Below, in pieces: positions 1 through 11,494 of a DNA stretch of 64,000 nt. How positions within the stretch are numbered: the stretch's first letter is position 1; the number at the start of each line of letters is the position of its first letter. The translations under genes and the position numbers were made by a program. Under the pieces are notes generated by a model that saw only the letters and a list, made by a program, of their open reading frames with translations, had not been told where the DNA came from and made no database searches. Source of the stretch: Heterodera schachtii (lineage: Eukaryota; Nematoda; Chromadorea; Rhabditida; Heteroderidae); NCBI GenBank assembly GCA_023374025.1, contig SIJG01000003.1, forward strand, positions 558,001 to 622,000, in the 5' to 3' direction.

Positions 1-3000
1 ACTTGGCCATGTCCGTTCAGTCCAGCGCCTTCTTCCGCCCCTCCTTCATCATCATCAATAATTGTGCAAATTCGCCCCTCTTCGATGGTCGTCGATTTGT
101 GCGTGTTCCGCGGCTTCGTTGCTCTGTCCAATTCGCGCATCAACGCGTAAATGCCCTTCCGACGAAGGCATTGTCGGCCGTGGCGAGTGGCACAAAACTG
201 AAAAAGGGGCGGGGAGTGAAGGGAAAGAAAGAACAGCAGAAGGAAGCAAAACTCAGCAAAGAAAGCGCAGGGAGAGACGGCACATTTCTTTGTGATTTAA
301 ACAAAGATAAAAGAATGGAAGGGCGTAATTGGTGACTAATTGAGCGGTGAGTGAATAATGAACACGCGAGTTCATTTTGCCCCGGGGGCATTCGCTTGTC
401 GGCCATTTCCAAAAGCGAACTCACTAATCAGCCCACGGGCAATGCACATAATTAGAGAAAGAAAGAATGAATGAATGGTTGTGTACGCATTGCCCACCTG
501 GTAAAGTGTCCGCAACACTTTGTCACCGCTCTCGGCCGTGTTGTCCCTGCGGCCCTCCCAATATTGCAATTGCACCGGCAGAAGCAGCGGTTTCCTCTTC
601 GTCCAATCGGTCGTCCGCGTCGATCAGCGGCCACAGCAATGCGCTCAGCAAACTGTCCGGGTCGCGAAGCAGCGGCTCATGCAAATCTGCAAATGTTGCT
701 GACATTGAGCACACACTTTTGGCTTTTTCACTCATTTGCTACCCGGCCCAAAATTTGGCAAATTTGTCGCTCGCATGGAAAGTGAGTATTGTGGAAATAT
801 TCGCCCTTCGAAGGCTTCTCGAATTTCCCCATGACTTATCCCCTCAAAGGCAAACATTCGCCCTCCAAAACAGTCAACGGCACATTTATTCCCTCCCCCG
901 ATTTGAGGGCAATCCCATGCCCTTTGCCGAGCAGCAGAAGCACAGCACCCCCGCTTCCCCCCCCCCCTCCCTCCCTCCACACTTTCTTCATCAGTTTAAG
1001 GGCAGTGTTTGCCCTCCTCCCGAAAAGTGGTTTAGCATTTAGCCACACACACAACACAGCAAGTGTCTTCTGTGTCTGACTGTCCATGCTAAGTAACGAA
1101 CGAATGAATCAAAACGCCAAGAGCACACTCAATGTACGCGACTAACACAACTTAATTTGTCACACCGCAATTCTCAAGCGGATTTTCGCAACTTTATAGA
1201 GAAATAGTGCATGCGACGGAGAGAGAAAAAAGGGACAGAGAAAAGCACGTTAATTAATTGGCCTTTCCCCACACGACACGAGCAGAGAAATTACCCCCAA
1301 GGGCTTTTCGGAAGGCCTAATTCGTTATTCGTTGCAATTGCCATCAAAAGTGCTTATCTATCGAATGCTCATCTCTCTCAGGAGAGAACACAAATGAGGG
1401 GGGGGGGGGGGCTATAAAATGGAAATAAAAAAGGGAAAGTTGGAGATGTAAAAAAGGGGGGGGGGGGGAGGGAAAAATGACCCCCATTTGATTCATTGGT
1501 AATAAACCAATGAAAACAATTAGCCTATAAAAAAACCATGAAAAAGTAAATTTTAAGTTAATTAAGCAATGGTTGGGGGGAGGCGAAAAAGAGAGAAGAG
1601 GAAAAGAGAGAAGAGAGAGAGAGAGAGAAAGAAAGGAAAGAGGGTGTGGTGTTGACAATGAGATGTGGTTTGAGAAAATGAGAGAGAGAGGAGCGAGAGG
1701 GAAGAGAGAGAGAAATGAGAGAGAGAAGAGGAAGTTAGTGAAGGTGGGGAGGGGGGAAGGAAAAGAGGGAGAGATCATACGACGGGTGCCGGCCGGCCCG
1801 ATCGCCTCTCAAAAGGAGTGTCTCTGCCAAACTGGATCAGTCTACAAATTAAATGTTGCCGAATTGAGCGGCGAAAAATGCTCTAATCGCTGTCCTTACA
1901 ATTAACATGTTCAATTGACAAAAATTGGCGGAGAGCAAAGACTTGTCATCAGCAGCAGCAGCAGCAGCAAAGTGATCGGCGGCAGCAGTGCGTTGTGCAG
2001 CACATTAATGAGACAACGATCTCGCCACGGCGATTGGGGAGTCAACGAGCCGTAAACGAATTGACCGGCTAAATTTGTCGCCAGACAATTGTGAGGGGTG
2101 AGAGGCGACTTTTGTGTTTTTTAACGCTGGGCACGACAAATGAATGCGCACCTCACCCAGCCACTGACGCTAATTCGATGCGATGGACGGAGTAATTGGC
2201 GCGGGGCAAAGGGACGAACGAACGATCGAACCAACGAACGGTGTAAGTGAGGCGTGAAGGATGAGTTGGGGGGGGGGGGAGGGAGAGAGGGATCGGCCGG
2301 GGGGGGAAGAGGGGGTCGGCCTTATCTTTATCTCCACAAAACATGCGCATTTGGGGGGCATTAATTTAGGGGGGGGGGGAGATCCGTTGTCGTGGGAAGT
2401 TCATAAAATGTAAATTAATTTTACTCCTCTCCCCCCCCACCACCAATTTTACGATTGTTTGCCCAGGGCAAAGTCATAGTGTGAGACAACACCGACCACC
2501 GCCCCCCCCCCCCCCCGAGGGGACGGGGGGGGGGGGGGACCGTTAAATGTGCTCATAAAAATGGGAGAGGAGAGGGAACATAACCTGTTGGAGGTGATTG
2601 GAGACACTGAGGTATGAGGTAAAGCTGCGATTGATCGCCGAAGTGGGCTAATTTAGGAGGGAAATAAAAAGGCAAAACGATGCCAAAGTTTAGGAGGGAG
2701 GAAAGGGGTCATAAGAGTGCCAAAAGCAATGAAAAGGAAGGACCAATTCGAAAATGATGGACCAACGACGGACTGACTGATCATTTTGCCTGATCAGTCT
2801 CCCCTTTGGATCATTCTTTTTTTTCGCATTTCCCCAATCTTTCAACGAATCACTCAATAAAATCGCTACCGCTTCTGTTTGTGTGAAGCGCTTAAATAAA
2901 AAGGCGGGGGAGAGAATCCCCCGGGGCTGGCAATAAAGTGAGATGATCGGCGCAATAAAAGGGGGGGGGGCAACGAAAGTCGTCAAAAGTGCGCGCGAAG

Positions 3001-4128
3001 CGATTTCGACGGACGAAGTGGGGAAATCGAACAATAAACAGAAGAATTTTGCGAAATAACGAAAAAGGAAAGGAAATGAAAGGCAACAAAACAACAGCAG
3101 AAAAGGGCAATTCGAAAAGGAAATTTAAAAAATGAAAAAAAAGGTAAAAATGGCAAGAAGGGGGGAGGGGGAAAGATAGGGCACCACCAATACGAAACGG
3201 AGACCCCACGGAAAAGCCAAGGGAGGCAAAAAATACTAATAAAATGCCAATTTATCGAAAAATAGAGACCTAAAAAGCAATTGGAACTGTTTTTAGTATG
3301 CTAAAATTAAATCTGACACGTCCCCGCCCCTCCGAAAGTTGCGACTTTAATTTAAATTTTATTTTTCTGTGTGTTTTAAACGACATATATACAGACGTAC
3401 CATCGAACATTGAGAGATTGAACAGAATGTTAAGCGCTGAGCTTCGTCTTTCCTTCGGCATATTTTGTCCCAAAAGTGCCACCAATTTGGCCATGTTTTT
3501 GTTGACGATTTCATGACCAGCAGAGGGAACGGTGCTCAGATTGAGCAGAAGAAACCCTAAAAATGCGATGGCAAATTGAATAAAAATTCATACAAAAAAT
3601 GGGTATACCAAAAAATGTTTCTGGCAATTCATTTGCATTGGCATTCCCTTGGGCAATTTGAGGCGAAAGAAGCGAATCAAAAAAATAAAAATAATGATTA
3701 ATTATAATTAAAATCGAAAAAGTACCGAAAACTGTGTCCAGAAAATGAGTGTCGTGCTTCGAAATTTGTTCAAAAAGTCGCAATGGACAAAAACGGGACA
3801 AATTTGAGAGAAGCTGAACAGCGGAGACGCATTTTGTTGCATTTGAAAGTTGCAATTGTAAACACCGCTTAACGAGTGAGGCCGAATTGGTCAGTTTTTC
3901 TGCATTTTGAAGAGAATGGGCGGAGATGTTGATGAAAATGGCCAAAAGAAGGGGCAAAGAGTCCGAACAATCAGTGCCGAAAAGATGCAAAAGGTCGTCA
4001 ATTAACGCATCGGAATTGGCACCCCAAAAGTCCGAATTTGGGGAAAGCGAAAGCAGTAATTTGAGGGCGGACAGCTGAACATCCGGACGAGTCCCATCGG
4101 AGAGAAACACTCTTAATTCCATCTCCAT
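1..4128 (-). CDS. hgh1: HGH1-family armadillo-repeat chaperone, partial and frameshifted
   Basis: Cytosolic armadillo/HEAT-repeat protein of the HGH1 family; the yeast member acts as a chaperone for elongation factor 2 with the CCT complex. Exons read 4128-3726, 3556-3401, 686-498 and 197 to the left edge, so the C-terminus is missing. Helical-repeat sequence is plain in the first two exons (ALKLLLSLSPNSDFW, ERRSSALNILFNLSM). Exon 3 holds DDRLDEEE and, in another frame, LPVQLQYW, matching the family's EEE-x3-LPVxLQY stretch. Exon 4 has GRQCLRRKGIYALMREL followed by an acidic segment. Splice phases agree across the whole gene, including the 2.7-kb intron 687-3400. One extra base in the AA at 582-583 breaks the frame inside exon 3; this is either a sequence error or a disabled allele. 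A TTTTCAG lies a few bases before the ATG and could accept a spliced leader. Confidence 0.85.
687..3400 (-). other. Long low-complexity intron of the HGH1 gene
   Basis: This 2.7-kb intron is far longer than its neighbours. It carries poly-G runs of 8-14 (near 1397, 1456, 2268, 2370, 2525, 2962), a C15 run at 2502-2516 next to G14 at 2525-2538, a purine-only GA-rich tract at about 1575-1765, and a CAG repeat near 1952. No conserved coding stretch was seen in any frame. Long open frames on either strand here are produced by the low complexity. Confidence 0.7.
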
Positions 4129-4834
4129 CTCTGTTAAATCTGAAAATTAAAAGGATAAATGTTTAAAACGGAATCTAAAATTGGCACGCATTCAAACAAA
4201 ATCAAAAATTTGGGTCGAAACTTCGAGACTGAATTAATTTCTTTTTATTCTTGCATTAGTTAAAACATAACGCCAATCGAAAATTTTATTAATTTTTAAA
4301 AGAAGGAAACACTTCTGCTTGTTTTTCTTTTATAATACAGTAGACTCTTGGATTTATGCATGATTTGGTGCATTTTGCTTTAATTTCAAAATTAACTTTA
4401 TTTTCTTTTCATTTGCCGATAATTTGCTGTAGCATAAAAAACCCGAAATTTTTCGCCCTAATCCCTTCACTCAATTTCCAAATTTGGTCTTCGGATGTGC
4501 CGAGCATTACAGCTTATCCGCCGTTCTTGGCAAGCCCCGAAATTCATACCGATAATGTAAAATATTGGCACCGCCGTTGTCCTTCCCCTCAGCTCCCTTC
4601 TGCCGTTGCGATAAGACCAAAGCAAACATTGACTCCAACCGGGCAAAGTTACACCATCGTCTCACCCTTTGCCCCTTTCTCCAACAAAAAGTGCCGCCGC
4701 TCGAGAAATCCCCCCCCCTCGTTTTTTGGCGTTTTTTCTCGCCGCAAATCCGTTCACCCAACAACATTATCTGCCTTTTTGATCTTTTTATGTAAAATGA
4801 TGTGAGAAAAAAATATGTTTAGGCGTATTTCATC
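4129..4834. other. Intergenic, 5' side of HGH1 and 3' side of NHL gene
   Basis: AT-rich in the first half and pyrimidine-rich further right. Open frames on both strands (4356-4805 plus, 4507-4767 minus) have no recognisable motif and biased composition, so they are not called. Both flanking genes are on the minus strand, so this stretch should hold the 3' UTR of the NHL gene and the 5' region of HGH1. Confidence 0.5.
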
Positions 4835-6231
4835 TCATAGAAAATGGAGGACATCGGAGGCAATTTTAAACACTTCGACGCGATTCGAAATGTACTCGAG
4901 GATAAACAGAGTTCCATTTTGCTGGTCTACAGCAAAATGAGTCCAAATCCAAAGTGAGGCTCTGCCCACGGCCCCGTCACAATGGTGGAGACGAGCAATC
5001 GGAGCATTCGAATCCTAAAGAGAAAAAAGGCATTGGCCAGAGAAATGCCCTGCTACTGATCAGTGATCACAATCACACCTTATCGACCAAATAAAGAATT
5101 CTCTGGGCTTTGTTAAGAATTAAAAGCCTCCCGGATTGATTGACAAAAAGTGCCGAATAATTGACACCCTCCGGTGCCGTAAAACACCGCAACACATTAC
5201 CCTGAAACATAAAAAGTAATTTGGCAGTGAATCATCAAATTGAATTTTACCTTTTTTGACATTTTAACGACGGACCGCCCACATGAGACAAGCAAATCGC
5301 CGAAGCCATCGCTGGAAATGAAATTGCAATTGGGCTGGTCCGTGTCGATGGAACTGCTGCTGGTGCCGTTGTTTTCCTCTGTCACTGGTCGCAACTCGTC
5401 CAATTCGAATGAGTCGATGTGTGTGCCGAACCGAGCGAGCGTATGGACCTAAAAAGGGAAACGAACACAACGATGAGTCAGTCATTCATAAGGGGGGGGG
5501 GGGGAGGGGGAGTGAACCGTTGCTCAATTACTGTCCCCTGACAAATAAATCTTTAAATTCCATCAAATTCTCCCTTTTCCATCACTTTTACCCCCTTTTC
5601 TGCTCACTTGCGCTCCGTCCAACGTCAGTTCCTTGGCCGGCTCTTTTAACTTCCGTTCCCTCAGCACTTTTCCGCTGGAGGCGTCAAATAAAACGAGTCG
5701 GCCGAAAGTGTTGTCCAAAATGACGAAAATCCGTTCATTCACCGCCCTCAGCCGATGTATTCTGATGCCCGTGCTCACTGTGCGAATAAGGACAAGTCGC
5801 TGACTGTCCCTAACCTCGATCCGACCATCGTCCTTGGGCAAGTACAAACAATTGCCCATCAGCTGTATTCCCATGAATTTTCCGCCTTCGGATGGGCCAA
5901 ATTGAGCCATTTTTTCCAATTCAAAATCCAACGGAATTTGGGAAGGAGGAGAAGAAGAAGGATGTGTAAGTACAGTTGTGGTAGTAGGGGAAGGAACTGA
6001 CGAGTAAGTGATGGTCCGGAGTTGTGCCTCTTCACTTTTGTCCTCTGCGTCGTTTGAAGGAAATTCGATTTGCAATTGCTTCTCACTGCGTTCTCGGAAC
6101 TGTACGACGCGGTGGCGTCCTTCGATCATTGAGTCGGGCTGCTCAGTGACGACGATCAGCAGAACGGTGAGGGTGAGCAGAGCGGTGATCAGCAAAACGG
6201 TGATCAGGAAGAAGCCCTGCACTGTGTTCAT
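4835..6231 (-). CDS. Single-pass membrane protein with NHL-type beta-propeller
   Basis: Predicted 374-residue protein from four exons (6231-5608, 5448-5251, 5201-5079, 5014-4835), all joined in phase 0. Residues 6-28 form one hydrophobic helix (FFLITVLLITALLTLTV), followed by a polar Ser/Thr/Pro stalk, which suggests a type II (N-in) membrane protein. The rest reads as beta-propeller blades. The last exon has AVDQQNGTLFILEYISNRVE, the typical NHL pattern (V-D-x-x-G-x-L-x-V-x-x-x-x-N-R-V). Earlier blades show GRLVLFDASSGKVL and SGRLLILNKAQRILYLVD. No catalytic residue is evident, so it may be an extracellular binding or adhesion protein; an olfactomedin-like fold is an alternative. I do not recognise a named orthologue. 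Confidence 0.72.
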
Positions 6232-7168
6232 CGTCGCCCTCCTTTTTTGTTTATTTGGGAGTGAATAATTAAAGGCTAAAGCGAGTCACAGAAGAGAGAT
6301 GACACTTCGAATCGTTTATCTGCTTAATGATCAGAAACAAAGGAGAGACGGTCATTCTCTCTGCTGACGAATTTCCGAGAGCACAACCCCCCCCCCCCCC
6401 TTTGAACTCATCATTTTTATCCCTCTTTTATGCACTTTTATTCTTTGAACATTCTTTATTGTGAGTGAATAATAATTTAGTAAAACGGTTGAAAAGATCA
6501 AAGAGAGATGGCGAAGAATGCGTCAGAAACAGAAAAGTTATTTGAAAGGATTTTTAAATTTGTATTGTATAAAATCTTTTGTTTTTTTATTAATCTCAAA
6601 AATGCTTTTAGTTTTCGTAGATTTTTTTGTCACTTATGTAATTGCTCTTGATTTTTGCATTTTTTCCGGTTCGTTAAGAAAGGAACTACTTCGTTTATTC
6701 TTTTCAGCTTAGTTAGCTGTTTTTTTATATTTCATAATTACACGATACTTTTGGGTCAGTGTGCCGTTTTTATTTGCTTTCATCGTTTAAAGTCCAATGA
6801 AATCATGTTCCTCATCGGCAAGTACTTGTTCGACAGGTGACACAAGCAGTAACACAGAGGCAGCAGAAGGCACGTTTTTTCACCAATTTTGTTTATAATT
6901 TACGCTATTTTTTGATATATATTCGTATTGCCATGTAATTAAGTCTTCCTATTTAGAAGATAAGGAAGGTGGTGGCATATGCAGCCTTTACTGTCTCGCC
7001 AGCTGTCTCGGTGTTCCGTCTGAGCTCGGATATGAGTTTCTTCGACAGAAAAATGCTTTGGTTCTCTCGGGGCTAACGTAAGGCACCTTCAATTTGTAAT
7101 TTCAAATAGTTTGGATTCGATTTTCTGATTTGTCTTCGTTTTGCTTGTCCTCCATTCATTGTTTTAAG
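6232..7168. other. Intergenic between divergent NHL and TTLL4 genes
   Basis: Shared upstream region of two divergent genes, AT-rich with one C12-type run near 6389. An open stretch at about 6957-7076 is preceded by TTTAG and followed by GTAAGG. In one frame it reads SLYCLASCLGVPSELGYEF, so it could be an upstream exon of TTLL4; nothing else supports that. Confidence 0.4.
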
Positions 7169-9760
7169 CACTCATTCCGACGACTCTTTGCCTTTTCTTC
7201 GCATTAGCACTTTTGACAATGTTCCGCCCACCATTCTCTTCTACACAAAGGGTGCAAAAGGTGTTGGTTGTCCTTCAATTTAAAGCTTTACCCAACGAAA
7301 TGCGTTCAGTTAAAAAGCCTCCGCCTCACTTTGCCTCTCAACTCACTTGGTGCAACAATTCCCTTTTGGCCCTCGTCGTCCGTCACAGGTTGAACAACTG
7401 ACCAACGAATTAGTTTCAAAATTGCTTTTTTGTTAGTTTGGCTGCTAGCCATTTTAAATTGGTGGACGAGTCGAAGAAATGGATTGGCTATTGGGGGAAG
7501 CATTTGAAGTCGCCGCAATATCGGACACTGAAACCGTTCCAAAAGGTCGGTCAATTGTGACAGGTTCTTGGTTGGTGTATCACACGTTGCTTTTCCCCTT
7601 TTCCAGGTCAATCATTTTCCCGGCGCCTTTCATTTGGGCCGTAAAGATCGCCTTTGGCTGCACATTTACGAGTTTATGCAGCGTTTCGAAGGGGACCTCT
7701 TCTGCATTATGCCCATCACTTATGTCCTCCCTCGCGACGCTCGAAAGCTCCGACTTTATTTGGCCGGCTATACGGATCGCCATGTCATTCTGAAACCCGT
7801 AATTATTAAATTTGTATTATGTCGGTTTGAATTCCAAATCTTTACCATTTTTGAAATTCTTAGCCCGCTTCTGCTCGTGGCACTGGCATTAGCATTGTTT
7901 CGCGTTTTGATTTGGTTCCGCCAAAGGCTGCGCTTGTCGCCCAACAGTAAAATTTATGTGAAATTCATCTTTTAATTTTCTGTTTTTTTAAGTTATATTG
8001 AACGGCCTTTCATCATAAATGGTGCAAAATTTGATTTACGAATTTATGTTTATGTAAGTATTTTTTTCCAATATTTTGTCACTTTCTGTGTCTTTAAGGT
8101 CACTTCATATGACCCGCTTCGTGTGTACGTCTACGATGAGGGATTGGTCAGGTGAACAAATTCTCTGCGAATTTCTCTGCTTTTTTTTTTGCTTTTTCAA
8201 TTTAATTTCATCACTTTTTTAATACTTTTCTGGGGGGGGCGACGAGTGGGAAGCGATTTGCTCCCAGTTTTCGTAAATATTAAAAATGGAAAAACAATAC
8301 ACAAAATCTTTATAATTTTGCAAAATTCTATTTGTCCATGTCACTGCTCCATTTCCCTCTCCAAAGGTTCGCAAGTGTTGCGTACAGTTCGGCGTTGTCC
8401 TCCTACTCCAACCAGTTCATTCACCTCACCAATTACTCCATCAACAAACACGCGTCCGATGAGCCCGTCCCCAAATGGCGTCTCAGCGAATTTTGGTCTT
8501 TTTTGGAGGCCAATGGCCACAATTCCACGCGACTTCGCAACGACATAAATTTGGTGGCACTCAAAGCAATTGTCAGCTGCGAGACGCACATTCGCTCGCA
8601 CGGCGACCATTACAGTGATTTTCCATTTGTCAGGTGAAAAACCGAGCCAAAAACACCATAACAGAAAGCGAATACTGCTTTTTATACATTTAAAAAATCG
8701 AATAATTTCAAATTTTATTATTCTTAAATACCATTTTAAGTCATGAGTTGTACGGCATGGACATTCTGGTGGATGCCAACCTCCGTCCCTGGTTAATTGA
8801 GATGGTCTGTCCCATCACTTGCATTCATTCCCTTTCACAAGTGATATTTGCTTTTTCCAGAACATCAGTCCCAGTTTGCACTCATCGACTTCATTGGATG
8901 TCTGCGTGAAGGCTCAATTGGCACAGGATGTGCTTAATATGTGCGGGGTTCCTTTCCCAATTAGGTACATCCATTCAGGGCCGTATCCAGAAAAAAACTT
9001 TGGGGACGACACCCGAAGAGCTTTTTTTACGGACCTGCATCCATTTATTCTATTTAATAAATATTCTGGAGTTTTTTTTTATTGCAGCTTTTAGATTAGT
9101 TTAAAATTGGTTTTGGTTTCTCAATAATTCTTATGATTCGTCATCCTTTTCAGTACCGACGATGACTTCGATTCTTCTCTTTATTTCCGCACCAGAAATT
9201 TCGCGGCGCATAAAACAGGAAAACATTTGAAGAAGGAGCAAAAACACCTTGAAACTTTTATTTCAAAATCGGTAATTAAGCCAAAAGATTATGGGTTGGC
9301 CATTCGTTAAACTCCCAAAATGCATTTGTAGGAAATCAGTGACGACATATTGGAGGAATTGACTGATGCGGATTTGAGGATTTTGGGTGGGATTTATTAT
9401 GCCCCATTTTGTATTCACCATTATTTAAATTTTCTCCAAATTTCAGTCGAATTTGAGGACGAACTTTCGCGCAGAGGTGCCTTTTTGCTGATTTATCCTT
9501 CTGCCGATGCGCACTCTCTGTTCTTTTTGCGCTGTATGAAGTCGCCCCTTTACTCCAATCTTTTGCTCTCCAAATGGCAATCGCTTAAAACGGACGAACG
9601 CGCCCGGGGCATTTGTCGGCTACGCGAACAGTGCTCATTTGGACTGCATATAGCGAAGGAAGTGGTGGAGGAGGAGGAGGACGATGAGGGGGAAGAGGAG
9701 GAGGAGGACAAGCAGCAGGAGAGGGAGGAGCAAGAAGCGACAGGAGGGGAAGAAAACTGA
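7169..9760 (+). CDS. ttll-4: Tubulin polyglutamylase TTLL4 (N-terminus uncertain)
   Basis: Tubulin-tyrosine-ligase-like enzyme of the TTLL4 type, which adds glutamate side chains to tubulin and other proteins. Thirteen exons, about 530 residues visible. Key stretches follow the family in order: [122 protein letters not shown] and [17 protein letters not shown]-grasp and metal-binding residues therefore look intact. Intron phases close throughout; intron 7261-7309 is 49 nt. The first exon's start is unclear because the N-terminus is not conserved. The C-terminus ends in an extreme Glu-rich tail ([17 protein letters not shown]). The intron 8965-9153 carries a repeat fragment. Confidence 0.9.
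8974..9035 (+). repeat. Dispersed repeat fragment in TTLL4 intron
   Basis: The intron sequence from CAGGGCCGTATCCAG through GACACCCGAAGAG closely parallels a stretch at 52255-52310 in a DEPDC5 intron. It looks like one end of a degenerate transposable element family. The right end of the copy is not recognisable. Confidence 0.5.
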
Positions 9761-10161
9761 CCAAAGAGAGGGAGAGAAACAGAGACGGAAGAATAGCATT
9801 CATTAGCTGTTTTTATTTTGATCGAATTTTAATTTTAGTGTCCCCTCCTTTCACTTTGTCATTTTAAACTTTCAAAAAAAGGCTACAATTAAACATATTT
9901 CCGCTTCTAACTAATGATCAACCCCGGTACTTTCAAATGGCTAACAGTAGTGAGACCCCCGAATTTCCAATTTGTGTATCCTTGTTATTTCTAATTAAGT
10001 TCACTCACAAATGTGCCATCGACCGGATGGTATTTTATTCAGAGTTTCCAGTACAATTTTAAGGACTTCTTTTGCTATTTTCCTTTATGAGCATGTTAAG
10101 CAAACGTGGATTCTCTCATTATAATATTAAATATTATTTATTATACAGATTTTTTTTAGTT
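9761..10161. other. Intergenic TTLL4 to thioredoxin
   Basis: AT-rich spacer of 401 nt between two same-strand genes. It ends in TTTTTTTTAGTT directly before the thioredoxin ATG, a good trans-splice acceptor. No coding or RNA gene seen. Confidence 0.5.
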
Positions 10162-11080
10162 ATGATTTTTCGACAATTTTTGAGACGCTTTTTGGTAGCG
10201 AATCATCGCTTTGTGCCATTGGAGTCTTTTTGGGTTGGGCGTCTCAACTCAGTTTTGCATTCGACTGTTTGTGGAGTTGGCCCCTCCAATTTTTCCACCG
10301 GTTTTGCAAATCATTTGGTAAAGCCAAAAATGCCGAGTTAAAATGGGGCCTCATTTTTGATGATTCCTTTTTTGATAGGTTCAACACCGCTTTTTTTCTT
10401 CACAGTCCGATGGTTCGAACGTCTTCGAACTTGGCTCTGAGGATGAATTTGACGGTTGGAGACGAAAATCACAATGGAACAAAATTAACACATTTTTCCC
10501 TTGGTCAGAGCGAGTTCTCCAGGCCCAACAGCCCGTCATGGTCCAATTCTATGCCGATTGGTGCGGCCCGTGTCAGAATTTGGCGCCGAGAATTGAGGCC
10601 AAAGTGAACGGACAGAACGGAGAAGTGAGTTGGCCAGGGCGGGGCACTTTCTTCGCCATGATTAGTCCCCCATTGTTTTTTAAAATTTATTTCGGTTTTT
10701 AGGTTTTGTTGGCCAGGATTAATGTGGACAGTTCTCTGGGTTTTCTTACGGCACAATTCGATGTGACTTCGGTGCCCACCGTTGTGAGCATTTGCTTTAT
10801 ATTTTTAACATTTACTCATTGCCTTGAACGTCTTTTTTTGTCTACATAATTGAGCACCACTTTTAGGTGTGTTTCCATAACGGAGATGTCATTCACCGCT
10901 TTGAGGGCGACGTCGGTGAGTAAAATAATGCATTTTATTGTAACTAAAAGAAAATTTTACAATTGTAAAAAGTTAAAAATATTTGATTTAAAAAATTCAT
11001 ATTAAGATGATTCATATTTGGACGAAATAATCGCGCATTTGAAGGAAGGAGACTCAGAAAATGACAAAGAAATTGTTTAA
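10162..11080 (+). CDS. trx-2: Mitochondrial thioredoxin (Trx2 type)
   Basis: Predicted 192-residue thioredoxin that would reduce disulfides in mitochondrial proteins together with thioredoxin reductase 2. Exons: 10162-10317, 10406-10624, 10703-10783, 10867-10915, 11007-11080. The first about 50 residues are Arg-rich, almost free of acid and start MIFRQFLRRFLVANHRF, a good mitochondrial presequence. The mature domain has VMVQFYADWCGPCQNLAPRI with the redox-active WCGPC, then RINVDSS, FDVTSVPTV (the cis-proline loop) and a C-terminal helix ending DKEIV. All motifs are intact. The closest type is mitochondrial Trx2 rather than the cytosolic form, judged from the presequence and the SERVLQAQQPVMVQF lead-in. 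Confidence 0.9.
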
Positions 11081-11494
11081 TGGAATCATTGCTTTTGTTT
11101 ATGTGTTTGTTTTATTGGTTTTACCTAATTAAAAATTTTTGAATTTCAATTTTAGTATCACACAAAATATTTCGGATTTGATTACAATCTATAATTTTTA
11201 TCGTAATTTGAAGTTTGTCCATCACACAATATACATTTTCCATCTCGAATTACCTAATTATAAAATGTAATAGTTTGTGTCTTCCTAAATTGGGTATATT
11301 AATATGTCCAGATTATTCTTTAAGTCAGTAAATGATTAGCCTTTTTACTGATTGATTCGATCATACCAAAAACTGATAATCACAAAACAATTGGGTGCAT
11401 AGTTTGTTTTGTTTTTCTCAATTAGTAATTGATTAAGGGATTTGCCATTTTAAAGTGCACAGCCGCCAAAAGCCATTCGTAAGACGCGCGCCCA
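11081..11494. other. Intergenic thioredoxin to VEM-1 gene
   Basis: Very AT-rich 414-nt spacer between two plus-strand genes. It should hold the 3' UTR of thioredoxin and the leader of the next gene. Nothing else recognised. Confidence 0.5.

Noticed and set aside
3..335. 110-residue open frame on the plus strand at the left edge
   Set aside because: It is antisense to the HGH1 exon at 1-197, whose minus-strand frame (GRQCLRRKGIYALMREL) matches the family and joins in phase with the other exons.
7261..7285. Apparent 25-nt intron or frameshift in TTLL4
   Set aside because: A normal 49-nt intron (7261-7309) keeps frame and restores a protein segment of exactly the family's length between PPTILF and the following LTW.
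7306..7611. Minus-strand frame reading [14 protein letters not shown], reminiscent of the TTLL motif KLLRWKMS
   Set aside because: It is antisense to TTLL4 exons that are themselves well supported; the likeness is short and stops at once, so it is coincidence rather than an inversion.
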